64,000 nt of DNA from Pseudonocardia sp. C8. Lineage in GTDB: Bacteria > Actinomycetota > Actinomycetes > Mycobacteriales > Pseudonocardiaceae. Shown here one piece after another: positions 18,255 through 27,105 of this stretch; the first letter of the stretch is position 1; each line of letters starts with the position of its first letter. The stretch covers positions 1,252,001 through 1,316,000 of the forward strand of contig NZ_JACMTR010000002.1 of the NCBI RefSeq assembly GCF_014267175.1, written 5' to 3'. The translations under genes were made by a program, and so were the position numbers. The notes under the pieces were generated by a model. That model was not told the origin of the DNA and did no database searches. It was given only the letters and a program-made list of their open reading frames with translations.

Positions 18255-20642
18255 GTGCTCGCCGTCGTCGCGGCCCATCTCGGCTTGGCGCTCTGCCTAC
18301 CCGCACTCGCCCGCTACGACCGGCGGCTCGCCTTCGGCGCGGGTGCCGCCCTGCTGGCTGCGACCCTGGTCTGGGCGCTGACGCAGTGGTCCGAGGCGCT
18401 GGGTCCCGGCGTCACCGAGGTCGTCGCGTGGGCCCCCGAGCTCGGGCTGTCGCTGAGCCTGCGGATGGACGCGCTCGCCCTGGCGATGATCGTCCTGGTG
18501 TCCGGGGTCGGTGCCCTGATCATGGTGTACGCGGCCTGGTACTTCGGGCCGCGGTCGCGGGACGCGCCGCGGTCCGCCGCCCTGCTCGTGACGTTCGCCG
18601 GGACGATGCTCGGCCTGGTCCTGGCCGACGACCTGCTCACCCTGTACGTGTTCTGGGAGCTGACGTCGCTGGCGTCGTTCCTGCTGGTCGGGCAGGGCGG
18701 CCGGTACCGGGAGAACCGGCGGGCCGCGGTCCAGGCCCTGGTCGTCACCGTGTCCGGCGGGCTGGCGATGCTGCTGGGGATCGTGCTGCTCGGCGGGCTC
18801 TCCGGGACCTACGCGATCCCGGAGATCACCGCCGCCGCGCACGCCGGCACCCTCGCACCGGACCGGCCGCTCGCGCTCGCGGCCGCGCTCGGGCTGATCC
18901 TGCTGGGGGCGCTGACCAAGTCGGCGCAGGTGCCGTTCCACCCCTGGCTGCCGTACGCGATGGCGGCCCCGACGCCGATCTCGGCGTACCTGCACGCCGC
19001 CTCGATGGTGAAGGCGGGGGTCGTGCTGGTGGCCCGGCTCGGCCCGGCGTTCGCGGCGTTCGGTGTGTGGTGGGTGCCGGTGACGGTGCTGGGGTGCGTG
19101 ACGATGGTCCTCGGCGGGTGGCGGGCACTGCGCCAGACCGACCTCAAGCGGCTGCTCGCGTTCGGGACGGTCAGCCAGCTCGGCTTCCTGATGGTGCTCT
19201 TCGGCACCGGGTCCCGGGTCGCGGCGCTGGCCGGGATCGCGATGCTGCTGGCGCACGGGCTGTTCAAGGCCCCGCTGTTCATGGTGGTCGGCGCCATCGA
19301 CAAGGCGTGCGGCACCCGGGACCTGCGCGAGCTGTGCGGGCTCGGGCGTCGCCGGCGTGGCCTGGCCGTGCTGTCGACGCTGGCCGCGCTGTCCATGGCC
19401 GGCCTGCCGCCGATGCTCGGTTTCGTGGGCAAGGAGGCCGCCTACGAGGCGTTCCTGCTCGAAGGCGGTGTCCGCGGCGGGCTGGTCCTGGCCGTCCTGG
19501 TCGGTGGCTCGCTGCTGACGGCGGCCTACACCGCACGGTTCCTGTGGGGCGCGTTCTCGACCAAGGGATCGCAGCCCACCGGTGGCGACCCGGTGCCGCC
19601 CGGCCTGTCCGGCCCGGCCTGGCTGTGCGCGCTGGCCGGCCTGGCCGCCGGGTTCGCCGCGCCCACGGTGCAGGAGCTGGCCGCGGCGTACGCCCGCCCG
19701 TTGCCGGCACTCGGCGACCCGGGTGCCGCGCAGTACACCCTCGCACTCTGGCACGGCGTCGGGCCGGCGCTGCTGCTCTCGGTGGTCGCCGTCGCCGGCG
19801 GCCTGCTGCTGCACCGCTCCGGGATCCCGGGGAGCCTGCACGTCCGGTTCCCCGCGCCGTCCGCGCAGCGCGGCTACGAGGCGGTCGTGACCGGTCTGGA
19901 ACGGACGGCCATCGCCGTCACCGGTCGGCTGCAGATCGGGTCGCTTCCGGTGTACCTGGGCTGCATCCTGGCCGTCCTGGTCGCGCTGCCCGGCACGATG
20001 CTGCTGGTGGGGGGCGCGATGCCCGGGAACCAGCAGCTCTTCCACTCGGTCATGCAGGTCCCGGTCGGGCTGATGGTCGTCGTCGCCGCGCTCGCGCTGA
20101 CCCGGGCCCGGCGCCGGTTCACCGCGGTGCTGCTGGTCGGCGCGGTCGGCTACGGCATCGGCGGGCTGTTCGTCATCGACGGTGCCCCGGACCTCGCGCT
20201 CGCCCAGTTCCTGGTGGAGACGCTCACGCTGGTCGCGTTCGTGTTCGTGCTGCGGCGGCTGCCCGCGCACTTCGCCGAGCCGGACGCCGGCCGCCGGGTC
20301 CGCGCTCCGAAGGTGGTGACGGCCGCGTGCGGCGGCCTGCTCGTCGCCGGGATGGCGGTGGTGCTGTCCGGGGCCCGGACGCTGCCGCCGTCGACCACCG
20401 CACCGTTCGTCGCGAACGCACCCGAGGCCGGGGCCACCAACCTCATCAGCGCGATCCTGGTCGACTTCCGGGCGCTGGACACCATCGGGGAGATCACCGT
20501 CCTGCTCATCTGCGCCGCCGGTACCGCCGGCCTCGTGCTCGCCACCCGCTACGACCGGAGGACCGACGACGCCCGGACCGGCGAGACCGTCGTGAACAGC
20601 GGTGCCGGTGTGCCGGAGCACGAGAAGGAGGTGCTGGGATGA
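18255..20642 (+). CDS. mrpA: Mrp Na+/H+ antiporter subunit A
   Basis: 795 residues from GTG 18255 with an excellent AGGAGG site. It is homologous to complex I NuoL. The key charged residues are visible: Glu135 in VFWELTSLASF and Lys222 in LTKSAQVPFHPWLP. The C-terminal third carries the MrpB-like segment (GAPDLALAQFLVETLTLVAF) common to group 1 MrpA proteins. Mrp complexes exchange cytoplasmic Na+ (or K+) for protons using the proton gradient and need all subunits. The stop overlaps the mrpB start (ATGA), so translation is probably coupled. Confidence 0.95.
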   Translation: MLAVVAAHLGLALCLPALARYDRRLAFGAGAALLAATLVWALTQWSEALGPGVTEVVAWAPELGLSLSLRMDALALAMIVLVSGVGALIMVYAAWYFGPRSRDAPRSAALLVTFAGTMLGLVLADDLLTLYVFWELTSLASFLLVGQGGRYRENRRAAVQALVVTVSGGLAMLLGIVLLGGLSGTYAIPEITAAAHAGTLAPDRPLALAAALGLILLGALTKSAQVPFHPWLPYAMAAPTPISAYLHAASMVKAGVVLVARLGPAFAAFGVWWVPVTVLGCVTMVLGGWRALRQTDLKRLLAFGTVSQLGFLMVLFGTGSRVAALAGIAMLLAHGLFKAPLFMVVGAIDKACGTRDLRELCGLGRRRRGLAVLSTLAALSMAGLPPMLGFVGKEAAYEAFLLEGGVRGGLVLAVLVGGSLLTAAYTARFLWGAFSTKGSQPTGGDPVPPGLSGPAWLCALAGLAAGFAAPTVQELAAAYARPLPALGDPGAAQYTLALWHGVGPALLLSVVAVAGGLLLHRSGIPGSLHVRFPAPSAQRGYEAVVTGLERTAIAVTGRLQIGSLPVYLGCILAVLVALPGTMLLVGGAMPGNQQLFHSVMQVPVGLMVVVAALALTRARRRFTAVLLVGAVGYGIGGLFVIDGAPDLALAQFLVETLTLVAFVFVLRRLPAHFAEPDAGRRVRAPKVVTAACGGLLVAGMAVVLSGARTLPPSTTAPFVANAPEAGATNLISAILVDFRALDTIGEITVLLICAAGTAGLVLATRYDRRTDDARTGETVVNSGAGVPEHEKEVLG

Positions 20643-21256
20643 CCGCGCGCGACACCTCGGCGGACCGGGCCTCGGGCCCGCCCCCGGAGGCGCCACCGGA
20701 GCGGCCGCCGCCCGGTGGATCCGGCCGGTGGGACCAGCCGAGCGCCGGGTGGATGCTGCCCGGCACCACCCCGGACTCCCGCGGGCGCACCCTGGTGCTC
20801 GAGGCGGCCGCCCGGCTGCTGTTCCCGACCGTGCTCGTGTTCTCGCTGTACCTGCTGCTCGAGGGGCACTACGGGCCGGGCGGCGGCTTCTCCGGGGGGC
20901 TGGTCGCCGGGCTGGCGTTCGTGCTCCGGCACATCGCCGGCAGCGAGGACCCCGGCGCTCCGTTCGGGATCCGCCCGCCGGTGATCGCCGGGACCGGGCT
21001 GGTCATCGCCGTCCTCACCGCGCTCGCCCCGGTGGTGGCCGGAGACCCGGTGCTGTCCTCGACGAAGTGGTACCTCCCGCTCGGGCCGTTCGGCCAGGTC
21101 GACGTCGTGAGCAGCCTGATCCTCGACGTCGGGGTCTACCTGCTCATCATCGGCGTGGTGCTGGACCTGCTGCGCTCGCTGGGCTCGGGCATCGCCCGGG
21201 ACGCCCGCGCGGCCGGCGAGCACCTCCCGCCCGGGACCGCGGGAGGTGACCGGTGA
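20639..21256 (+). CDS. mrpB: Mrp antiporter subunit B
   Basis: 205 residues from ATG 20639, overlapping the mrpA stop by 4 bases. The MnhB core is visible from about residue 55: ARLLFPTVLVFSLYLLLEGH, then GPGGGFSGGLVAGLAFVLRH, and further helices. About 50 Pro/Gly-rich residues precede the first helix, a cytoplasmic extension that is longer than usual for MrpB. It is a membrane subunit required for assembly of the seven-subunit antiporter. Its end overlaps mrpC (GTGA). Confidence 0.93.
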   Translation: MTARDTSADRASGPPPEAPPERPPPGGSGRWDQPSAGWMLPGTTPDSRGRTLVLEAAARLLFPTVLVFSLYLLLEGHYGPGGGFSGGLVAGLAFVLRHIAGSEDPGAPFGIRPPVIAGTGLVIAVLTALAPVVAGDPVLSSTKWYLPLGPFGQVDVVSSLILDVGVYLLIIGVVLDLLRSLGSGIARDARAAGEHLPPGTAGGDR

Positions 21257-21708
21257 GCGCGACGATCAACATCAGCATGGCGCTGGTCCTCGCCGTGCTC
21301 TACTCCGTCGGGTTCTACCTGCTCATGCAGCGGTCGCTGATGCGGGTGCTGATGGGCATCGTCGTGCTCGGGCACGGCGCGAACCTGCTGCTCCAGCTGG
21401 CGGGTGGTCCACCCGGCCGGGCGCCGATCATGGACGCCGTCCTGCCGGAGGAGATCACCGACCCGCTGCCGCAGGCGCTCGCGCTGACCGCCATCGTGAT
21501 CACTTTCGCGTTGACCACCTACCTGCTGGCGCTGGGCTACCGGTCCTGGGTGCTCGTCGGGCACGACGAGGTGCAGGACGACGTCGAGGACCGCCGCATC
21601 GCCGCCCGCACCCCGGACGGCGCGATGGAGGAGGGCACCGCGGAGGAGACCGACGCCGGGCCCGAGGACACCGCCGACTCGCACGAGCTCGAGGAGGCCC
21701 GCCGGTGA
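21253..21708 (+). CDS. mrpC: Mrp antiporter subunit C
   Basis: 151 residues from GTG 21253, overlapping the mrpB stop. This NuoK-like subunit has three helices: about residues 4-22, 29-47 (GIVVLGHGANLLL) and 75-98 (QALALTAIVITFALTTYLLA). The C-terminal tail is acidic (EEGTAEETDAGPEDTAD). Together with MrpA and MrpD it resembles the proton-pumping arm of complex I. Its stop overlaps the mrpD start. Confidence 0.94.
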   Translation: MSATINISMALVLAVLYSVGFYLLMQRSLMRVLMGIVVLGHGANLLLQLAGGPPGRAPIMDAVLPEEITDPLPQALALTAIVITFALTTYLLALGYRSWVLVGHDEVQDDVEDRRIAARTPDGAMEEGTAEETDAGPEDTADSHELEEARR

Positions 21709-23393
21709 CGCCGCTGCAGGTGTGCGTGACGCTGCCGGTGTTGCTGCCGATGCTCGGTGCGGCGACCAGCGTGATCGTCGGCCGGCACGCCTCGCTGCAG
21801 CGCGTGGTCGGCGTCGTGACCCTCGCCGCGGCCTGCGTGGTCGCCGCCGTCCTGCTGGTCGCCGCGGACGCGCACGGCCCGGTCGTCGCCGAGCTCGGTG
21901 GGTGGTCGGCCCCGACGGGCATCGTGCTGGTCGCCGACCGGGCGTCGGCGCTGCTGCTGCTCATCTCGACGCTGGTCACCCTCGCGGTGCTGGTGTACGC
22001 GATCGACCAGCGGATCTCCGACTACGGCCGGGAGACGGCCAGCACCACCTTCCACCCGATCTTCCTGCTGCTGTCCGCCGGCGTCTCGCTGGCCTACCTG
22101 ACCGGGGACCTGTTCACCCTGTTCGTCGCGTTCGAGATCATGCTGGCGTCCAGCTACGTGCTGATCACGCGGCGGACCTCGGCGTCCCGGATCCGGTCCG
22201 GCATGACGTACGTGATCGTCTCGCTGATGTCGTCGCTGCTGTTCCTCACCGCGGTCGCGCTGGTGTACGCGGCGACCGGCACGGTCAACCTGGCCGACCT
22301 CGCCGGCCGGGTCGAGTTGCTGCCGGACGGGCTGAAGACGGTCCTCGCGCTGGTCCTCGTCGTGGTGTTCGGGATCAAGGCCGCGATCGTCCCGCTGCAC
22401 TTCTGGCTGCCCGACAGCTATCCCAACGCCCCCGCACCGGTCACCGCCCTGTTCGCCGGCCTGCTGACCAAGGTCGGGATCTACGCGCTGCTGCGCACCC
22501 AGACGCTCGTCTTCCCCCAGGACCATCCCTCGACGCTGCTGCTGGTGATCGCCGCCGTCACCATGGTCGTCGGCGCGCTGGGTGCCGTCGCGCAGGACGA
22601 CCTCAACCGCCTGCTGTCGTTCCTGCTGGTCAGCCACATCGGGTTCATGCTGTTCGGGCTGGCGGTCTACACCCCGTCCGGGATCGCGGGGACGGCGCTC
22701 TACGTCGTCCACCACATCACGGTGCAGGCCACGCTGTTCCTGGTCAGCGGGTTGATCACGCGGCGGACCGGGACGGTGTCGATCGCCCAGATGGGCGGGC
22801 TCGCGCAGACCGCGCCGCACCTGGCGGTGCTGTTCGCGATCCCGGCGATCACGCTGGCCGGGCTGCCGCCGACCTCGGGTTTCGTCGCGAAGCTCGCGCT
22901 GCTGCGGGCCGGTGCGGACGCGGGGACGGCGGCCTCGGTCGTCACCGGGGTCGTCGTGCTGGCCAGCCTGCTCACGCTGTACGCGGTGACCCGGGTGTGG
23001 GTGCGGGTGTTCTGGGGCGCCCCGAAGGAACCCCTGGTCGACGACGACCCGAACGACGAGCTGGTCGTCGGGACCGCCCGCAGCGCGCGCGGCATGTACG
23101 TCGGTGCCGCGTCGCTGGTGGTGGTCAGCCTCGTCATCGCGCTGTTCGCCGGGCCGCTGTCGGCGGTCACCTCGCGGGCCGGGGCCGACCTGCAGGACCG
23201 GGGCCCGTACCGGAGCGCGGTGCTCGGCCCGGACGAGGTGCCCGGTGGATCCGGGCCGGAGCCGGTCGCGACGGTCCCTGATGGACGCGGGACTGCGCCG
23301 GTCGCGGCGGTCCCCGATGGACCCGGGACTGCGCCGGTCGCGGCGGTCCCCGGGGGTTCCGTGGCCGGCGCGCGCGAGGGGGCGGGCCCGTGA
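21705..23393 (+). CDS. mrpD: Mrp antiporter subunit D
   Basis: 562 residues from GTG 21705. NuoM/N-like, with about 14 helices, Glu144 in FVAFEIMLASSYVL and Lys225 in GIKAAIVPLHFWLPD, both in the positions needed for proton transfer. The C-terminal tail after the last helix contains 2.5 copies of a 12-residue unit (PVA-VPDG-GTA), encoded by a 36-bp DNA repeat from 23262. The tail is probably disordered and not part of the transport core. Confidence 0.94.
   Translation: MTPLQVCVTLPVLLPMLGAATSVIVGRHASLQRVVGVVTLAAACVVAAVLLVAADAHGPVVAELGGWSAPTGIVLVADRASALLLLISTLVTLAVLVYAIDQRISDYGRETASTTFHPIFLLLSAGVSLAYLTGDLFTLFVAFEIMLASSYVLITRRTSASRIRSGMTYVIVSLMSSLLFLTAVALVYAATGTVNLADLAGRVELLPDGLKTVLALVLVVVFGIKAAIVPLHFWLPDSYPNAPAPVTALFAGLLTKVGIYALLRTQTLVFPQDHPSTLLLVIAAVTMVVGALGAVAQDDLNRLLSFLLVSHIGFMLFGLAVYTPSGIAGTALYVVHHITVQATLFLVSGLITRRTGTVSIAQMGGLAQTAPHLAVLFAIPAITLAGLPPTSGFVAKLALLRAGADAGTAASVVTGVVVLASLLTLYAVTRVWVRVFWGAPKEPLVDDDPNDELVVGTARSARGMYVGAASLVVVSLVIALFAGPLSAVTSRAGADLQDRGPYRSAVLGPDEVPGGSGPEPVATVPDGRGTAPVAAVPDGPGTAPVAAVPGGSVAGAREGAGP
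23262..23353 (+). repeat. 36-bp in-frame tandem repeat in mrpD tail
   Basis: Copies begin at 23262, 23298 and 23334 (the last incomplete), starting CCGGTCGCG and including GGTCCCTGATGGA / GGTCCCCGATGGA. Unit length is a multiple of three, so the reading frame is kept and the protein gains a 12-residue repeat. Copy number may vary between strains. Confidence 0.8.
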
Positions 23394-24238
23394 GCGAGGA
23401 CCGCACGACCCGCGACCCCGCGCGGGGCGGCCCCGGTCCCGCCGGCGACGGCGAGGTGGGCCGGCCCGGGGCGGACGTGCAGCCGGCGGGAGCGGGCCCC
23501 GGCTCGCCGGACGCGGGCGTGGACGCATCGGGGGCGTCTGCCGCCCCACCGGGGGCGACCGCCGACTCACCCGAGGGGCGCCACGACCAGCAGGTGTCGG
23601 GCGCCGAGACCGGTGAGGACGGTAAACCGGCCGGTGACGGCCGTCCGGAGCCGCCCCGGCTGCGCGGCCACCTGCTGCGCCGCGTCCCGCAGGTGCTGGC
23701 GCTGGCGCTCGTGTGGGTACTGCTGTGGGCCACCCTCACCCCGGCGACGATCGTCGGCGGCCTGCTCGTCGGGTTGCTGGTGACGGCGCTGTTCCCGCTG
23801 CCGCTGCTGCCGGAGCGGCTCCCGTTGCGCCCGCTGAAGGTGCTTCGGCTGGTCGGCTTCCTGCTGCAGGACCTCGTCGTCTCGGGCGTGCGGGTGAGCA
23901 TGGTGACGCTGGTGCACGGGCCGCGGGCCCGGTCCGGGATCGTCGCCCTGCCGCTGTGCACCGGCTCGGACCGCACGGTCACGACGCTCGTCGCGGCGTG
24001 CGCGCTGACCCCCGGCAGCTTCGTCCTGCAGATCGACCGCGAGCGGCGGCGCTGGTACGTGTACGCGCTCGGGCTGCACCGGCCGGGCGCCGTCGAGCGG
24101 GTGCGCCGGGACATGATGACGCTGCAGCGCCGCGTGGTCGACGCGCTCGGCAGCGAGGCCGACATCCGGAGCTGCCGGGACGCCGTGGCCGCGGTCGCCG
24201 CGGGCCGCGACGGATCCGAGGGGAGTGGGACACCGTGA
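23390..24238 (+). CDS. mrpE: Mrp antiporter subunit E, with long N-terminal extension
   Basis: 282 residues from GTG 23390, overlapping the mrpD stop. Typical MrpE is about 160-180 residues. Here about 85 residues rich in Gly, Pro, Ala and Asp precede the first helix pair (LALALVWVLLWATLTPATIV and GGLLVGLLVTALFPLPLLP). The conserved core follows: LVACALTPGSFVLQID and a C-terminal soluble segment. No internal start with a better ribosome site was obvious, so the extension appears to be translated. It is part of the MrpEFG membrane module. Confidence 0.92.
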   Translation: MSEDRTTRDPARGGPGPAGDGEVGRPGADVQPAGAGPGSPDAGVDASGASAAPPGATADSPEGRHDQQVSGAETGEDGKPAGDGRPEPPRLRGHLLRRVPQVLALALVWVLLWATLTPATIVGGLLVGLLVTALFPLPLLPERLPLRPLKVLRLVGFLLQDLVVSGVRVSMVTLVHGPRARSGIVALPLCTGSDRTVTTLVAACALTPGSFVLQIDRERRRWYVYALGLHRPGAVERVRRDMMTLQRRVVDALGSEADIRSCRDAVAAVAAGRDGSEGSGTP

Positions 24239-24501
24239 CCGCCGTGTACGCCGTGGTGCTGGCCATGCTGACCACGGCGGCGCTGCTGACCCTGGCGCGG
24301 CTGCTGAGGGGCCCGACCACGCTGGACCGGATCGCCGCGCTGGACGTCTTCGTGGTGCTCATCGTGGCCGCGGCCGCGGTGTACGCCGCGATCTACTCGG
24401 ACGGGTCGAACATCCCGCTGCTGGCGGCCGTCGCCCTGATCGCGCTCGTCGGCTCGGCGACGGCGGCCCGGCTCGTCGAGCGATGGGAGCGGCACCGCTG
24501 A
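24235..24501 (+). CDS. mrpF: Mrp antiporter subunit F
   Basis: 88 residues from GTG 24235, overlapping the mrpE stop by 4 bases. Three hydrophobic helices with the family pattern LLRGPTTLDRIAALDVFVVL; the Asp in this segment is conserved in MrpF and is implicated in ion passage. Its stop shares one base with the mrpG start (TGATG). Confidence 0.93.
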   Translation: MTAVYAVVLAMLTTAALLTLARLLRGPTTLDRIAALDVFVVLIVAAAAVYAAIYSDGSNIPLLAAVALIALVGSATAARLVERWERHR

Positions 24502-24896
24502 TGGCGATCTCCGACGTGCTGTCCGCAGCGCTGCTGCTCGCCGGCGGGCTGTCCTGCCTGCTGGGCGCGCTCGGCCTGGTCCGGCTGCCCGACCTACCGG
24601 CCCGGCTGCAGGCGACGACGAAGCCGCAGACCCTCGGGCTGATGCTGATCCTGCTGGGCGTCGCGATCCGGCTGGAGTTCGTGAACTCGGCGACGCTGGT
24701 GCTCGTGATGCTGTTCCAGGTGCTGACCGCTCCGGTGATCTCCCAGGTGGTCGGACGGTCGGCGTACCGCAGCGGCGCGATCGACCGGGACTCGCTGGTG
24801 GTCGACGACCTGGCGGCGTGGACGGAGGCCGACGGCGACGACACTTCCCACGGGCGGACCGCTCGTGACGAGGGCGGTGTGCGGCCCGACCGGTAG
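24501..24896 (+). CDS. mrpG: Mrp antiporter subunit G
   Basis: 131 residues from ATG 24501. Three helices with MnhG motifs LGLVRLPDLPARLQATTKPQ and a third helix (SATLVLVMLFQVLTAPVISQ), then a hydrophilic tail. It completes an uninterrupted A-G operon with overlapping junctions throughout, indicating stoichiometric, coupled expression. A carbonic-anhydrase-like gene follows after 88 bases. Confidence 0.93.
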   Translation: MAISDVLSAALLLAGGLSCLLGALGLVRLPDLPARLQATTKPQTLGLMLILLGVAIRLEFVNSATLVLVMLFQVLTAPVISQVVGRSAYRSGAIDRDSLVVDDLAAWTEADGDDTSHGRTARDEGGVRPDR

Positions 24897-24984
24897 CGCG
24901 ACGAACGGTCCGCTCGTGACGTCCCCGAAGTGGCGCGCGGGGGCGGTGCGCCGGGCGGGGGAGGGACGCTCGTACCCTCCCGGT

Positions 24985-25509
24985 GTGCCTGTGTACGCGC
25001 TCGGTGACGCCGAACCGGACATCCATCCGACCGCCTACGTCCACCCGGACGCCGTCGTGATCGGCAACGTGACGCTCGGCCCGGAGTCGACGGTCTGGCC
25101 GACCGCCGTGCTGCGCGGCGACGACGGCCGCATCGAGGTCGGCGCCCGCACGAGCATCCAGGACGGCTCGATCATCCACACCACCCTGCGCCGGGCGACG
25201 GTGATCGGCGACGAGGTGACGGTCGGGCACAACGTGCACATCGAGGCGGCGACGATCGCCGACCGGGCGCTGATCTCGTCCGGCTCGGTGGTGCTCAACG
25301 GCTCGGAGATCGGGGAGGGCGCGGTCGTCGCTGCCGGCGCGGTCGTGTCGCCGAACGCCGAGGTTCCGGCGTACCGGATGGCGCTCGGTGTCCCCGCCCG
25401 GGTGCGGGAGGGCTACGAGGTCCCCGCCGACCGGTGGAAGCACTCCGTGGAGTCCTACGTGGACCGCGGGCGGCGGTTCCGTGCACAGCTGCGGAAGCTG
25501 GAGGGCTGA
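24985..25509 (+). CDS. Gamma-carbonic-anhydrase-like left-handed beta-helix protein
   Basis: 174 residues from GTG 24985 (GTG 24991 possible). Hexapeptide repeats from about residue 12 to 130 define the left-handed beta helix of the gamma-CA/YrdA group. Two of the usual three zinc ligands are present: His65 in SIIHTT and His82 in VGHNVHIE. The third, normally the second His of GHxxxxH, aligns with Glu87; a non-canonical His85 is nearby. Members may be carbonic anhydrases or non-catalytic binding proteins. The stop shares one base with the ung start, so the two are probably co-translated. Confidence 0.88.
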   Translation: MPVYALGDAEPDIHPTAYVHPDAVVIGNVTLGPESTVWPTAVLRGDDGRIEVGARTSIQDGSIIHTTLRRATVIGDEVTVGHNVHIEAATIADRALISSGSVVLNGSEIGEGAVVAAGAVVSPNAEVPAYRMALGVPARVREGYEVPADRWKHSVESYVDRGRRFRAQLRKLEG

Positions 25510-26189
25510 TGGCCGCGAAACCGCTGCACGAGGTCGTCGAGGCCGGCTGGGCGCAGGCCCTGGAACCGGTCGCCGACACCGTGACCCGGATGGGCGAGTT
25601 CCTGCGGGCCGAGCTCGCCGCCGGGCGTCGCTACCTGCCCGCCGGGGCGAACGTGCTCCGCGCGTTCCAGCAGCCGTTCGAGTCGGTCCGGGTGCTGATC
25701 GTCGGGCAGGACCCGTACCCGACGCCCGGGCACGCGGTGGGGCTCTCGTTCTCGGTCGCGCCGGAGACCCGGCCGCTGCCGCGCTCGCTGCAGAACATCT
25801 TCCGCGAGTACAGCGAGGACCTCGGGCACCCGGCGCCGTCGACCGGGGACCTGTCGCCGTGGACCGAGCAGGGCGTGCTGCTGCTCAACCGGTGTCTCAC
25901 CGTCGCCCCGGGCGAGCCCGGCTCGCACCGCAACAAGGGCTGGGAGGAGGTCACCGAGCAGGCCATCCGGGCGCTCGTCGCCCGGGACGCCGAGCCGATG
26001 GTCGCGATCCTCTGGGGCCGCGACGCACGCAACCTCGCCCCGCTGCTGACCGACGTGCCGCTCATCGAGTCGGCGCACCCGTCCCCGATGTCGGCCGACC
26101 GCGGGTTCTTCGGGTCGCGGCCGTTCAGCCGGGCGAACGACCTGCTGGAGGAGATCGGCGGGGAGCCCGTTGACTGGAAGCTGCCCTGA
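25509..26189 (+). CDS. ung: Uracil-DNA glycosylase, family 1
   Basis: 226 residues from ATG 25509, overlapping the upstream stop. It removes uracil from DNA in base excision repair. The water-activating motif is [16 protein letters not shown] with Asp68, and the DNA-minor-groove loop is [11 protein letters not shown] with His190; LLLNRCLTV is also present. Ung, thiL and rpmB are neighbours in mycobacteria, but here the thiL-ung gap has been filled by the glc and mrp genes. The stop codon lies inside the first copy of a 31-bp repeat. Confidence 0.96.
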   Translation: MAAKPLHEVVEAGWAQALEPVADTVTRMGEFLRAELAAGRRYLPAGANVLRAFQQPFESVRVLIVGQDPYPTPGHAVGLSFSVAPETRPLPRSLQNIFREYSEDLGHPAPSTGDLSPWTEQGVLLLNRCLTVAPGEPGSHRNKGWEEVTEQAIRALVARDAEPMVAILWGRDARNLAPLLTDVPLIESAHPSPMSADRGFFGSRPFSRANDLLEEIGGEPVDWKLP

Positions 26190-26278
26190 GCGGAGCTTGC
26201 GGAGCGAGCATCGGCGCTGAGCGGAGCTTGCGGAGCGAACATCGGCGCTGAGCGGAGCTTGCGGAGCGAACATCGGCG
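26186..26278 (+). repeat. 31-bp tandem repeat, three copies, starting in the ung stop codon
   Basis: Three adjacent copies at 26186-26216, 26217-26247 and 26248-26278, differing only at one base (GAGCATC versus GAACATC). Each begins CTGAGCGGAGCTTGCGG, so the ung TGA lies within copy 1, and each contains two offset GCGGAGC blocks. After the third copy only CTGA recurs. Such short TGAGCGGAGC-type repeats after genes occur in related actinobacteria from my recollection; function unknown. Confidence 0.9.
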
Positions 26279-26314
26279 CTGAACCGGGCGGCCACGCTGG
26301 CTAGGCTGGCCTGT

Positions 26315-26911
26315 GTGACCGACCCGGACTCGATCCGCATCTCCGACGCCGACCGGGAGGCCGCCGCCCGCCGGCTGCACGACGCGCTCGGCGAGGGCCG
26401 GATCACCCTTGTCGAGCTCGAGGAGCGGTTGGACGCCGTCTACGCCGCCCGGACGGCCGCGGAGCTGCGCCCGCCACTGTCCGACCTGCCGGGCGGGCTC
26501 CCGCCCTCGGTGACGGCCGCGGCAGGGGCACCGGTGGACCCGGCGGAGCGCGTGCACCTGCGGACCGGGGCCGGCACGGTCAAGCGCACCGGGGACTGGC
26601 AGGTGCCCGCGGCGCTGCGGCTCACGACGAGCATGGGCACCATCCACCTGGACCTCTCCGAGGTACGCCGGCTGCCGCCGCGGATCGACGTCGAGGTGTC
26701 GACGGGCATGGGCGAGATCGTGCTCGTGCTGCCCGAGGGTGGCAGCGCCGAGGTCGACGGCGTGCGGGGCTCCTGGGGCGAGGTGAAGACGAAGGTCCCC
26801 GCCGCGCCCGGTGGCACCGGACCGCACCTCGTCGTGCACGGCAAGGTGGGCATGGGGTCGCTCACCGTGCGGGCCTCTCGGAAGGGCTGGTGGAAGGCCG
26901 TCCTGGGGTAG
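26315..26911 (+). CDS. DUF1707 domain protein
   Basis: 198 residues from GTG 26315. The N-terminal DUF1707 segment (about residues 7-55) has the typical IRISDADREAAARRLHDALG and GRITLVELEERLDAVYAART. The C-terminal half has the repetitive beta pattern of LiaF-like cell-wall-stress domains (TSMGTIHLDLSE, STGMGEIVLVLPEG). No membrane helix is visible, unlike many relatives. Possible role in envelope stress signalling, from family knowledge only. It stands alone between the ung repeats and the HNH gene. Confidence 0.85.
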   Translation: MTDPDSIRISDADREAAARRLHDALGEGRITLVELEERLDAVYAARTAAELRPPLSDLPGGLPPSVTAAAGAPVDPAERVHLRTGAGTVKRTGDWQVPAALRLTTSMGTIHLDLSEVRRLPPRIDVEVSTGMGEIVLVLPEGGSAEVDGVRGSWGEVKTKVPAAPGGTGPHLVVHGKVGMGSLTVRASRKGWWKAVLG

Positions 26912-27105
26912 GCGCCAGGACGACATCGTCGCCAGCGGCCTCGAGGTCGTGCAAATCTGCGGCCGTGGGCTGACCGGAACCGACCAGCCGTGGGCTCCCA
27001 GGCACCGGCCGTCCGGCGCGGCATGCCGGTCACCATGCCTGAGCCCGGCTCCGGAACATGCAGGAGCTCGGTACCGCCTCCCTCGGACAGAGCGGCAGAA
27101 CAGGG

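Noticed and set aside
18255..20642. Complex I (nuoL) gene
   Set aside because: The order with subunits B, C, D, E, F, G and the MrpB-like C-terminal part is specific to Mrp antiporters.
26186..26278. Mini CRISPR array
   Set aside because: The three 31-mers are directly adjacent, with no spacers.
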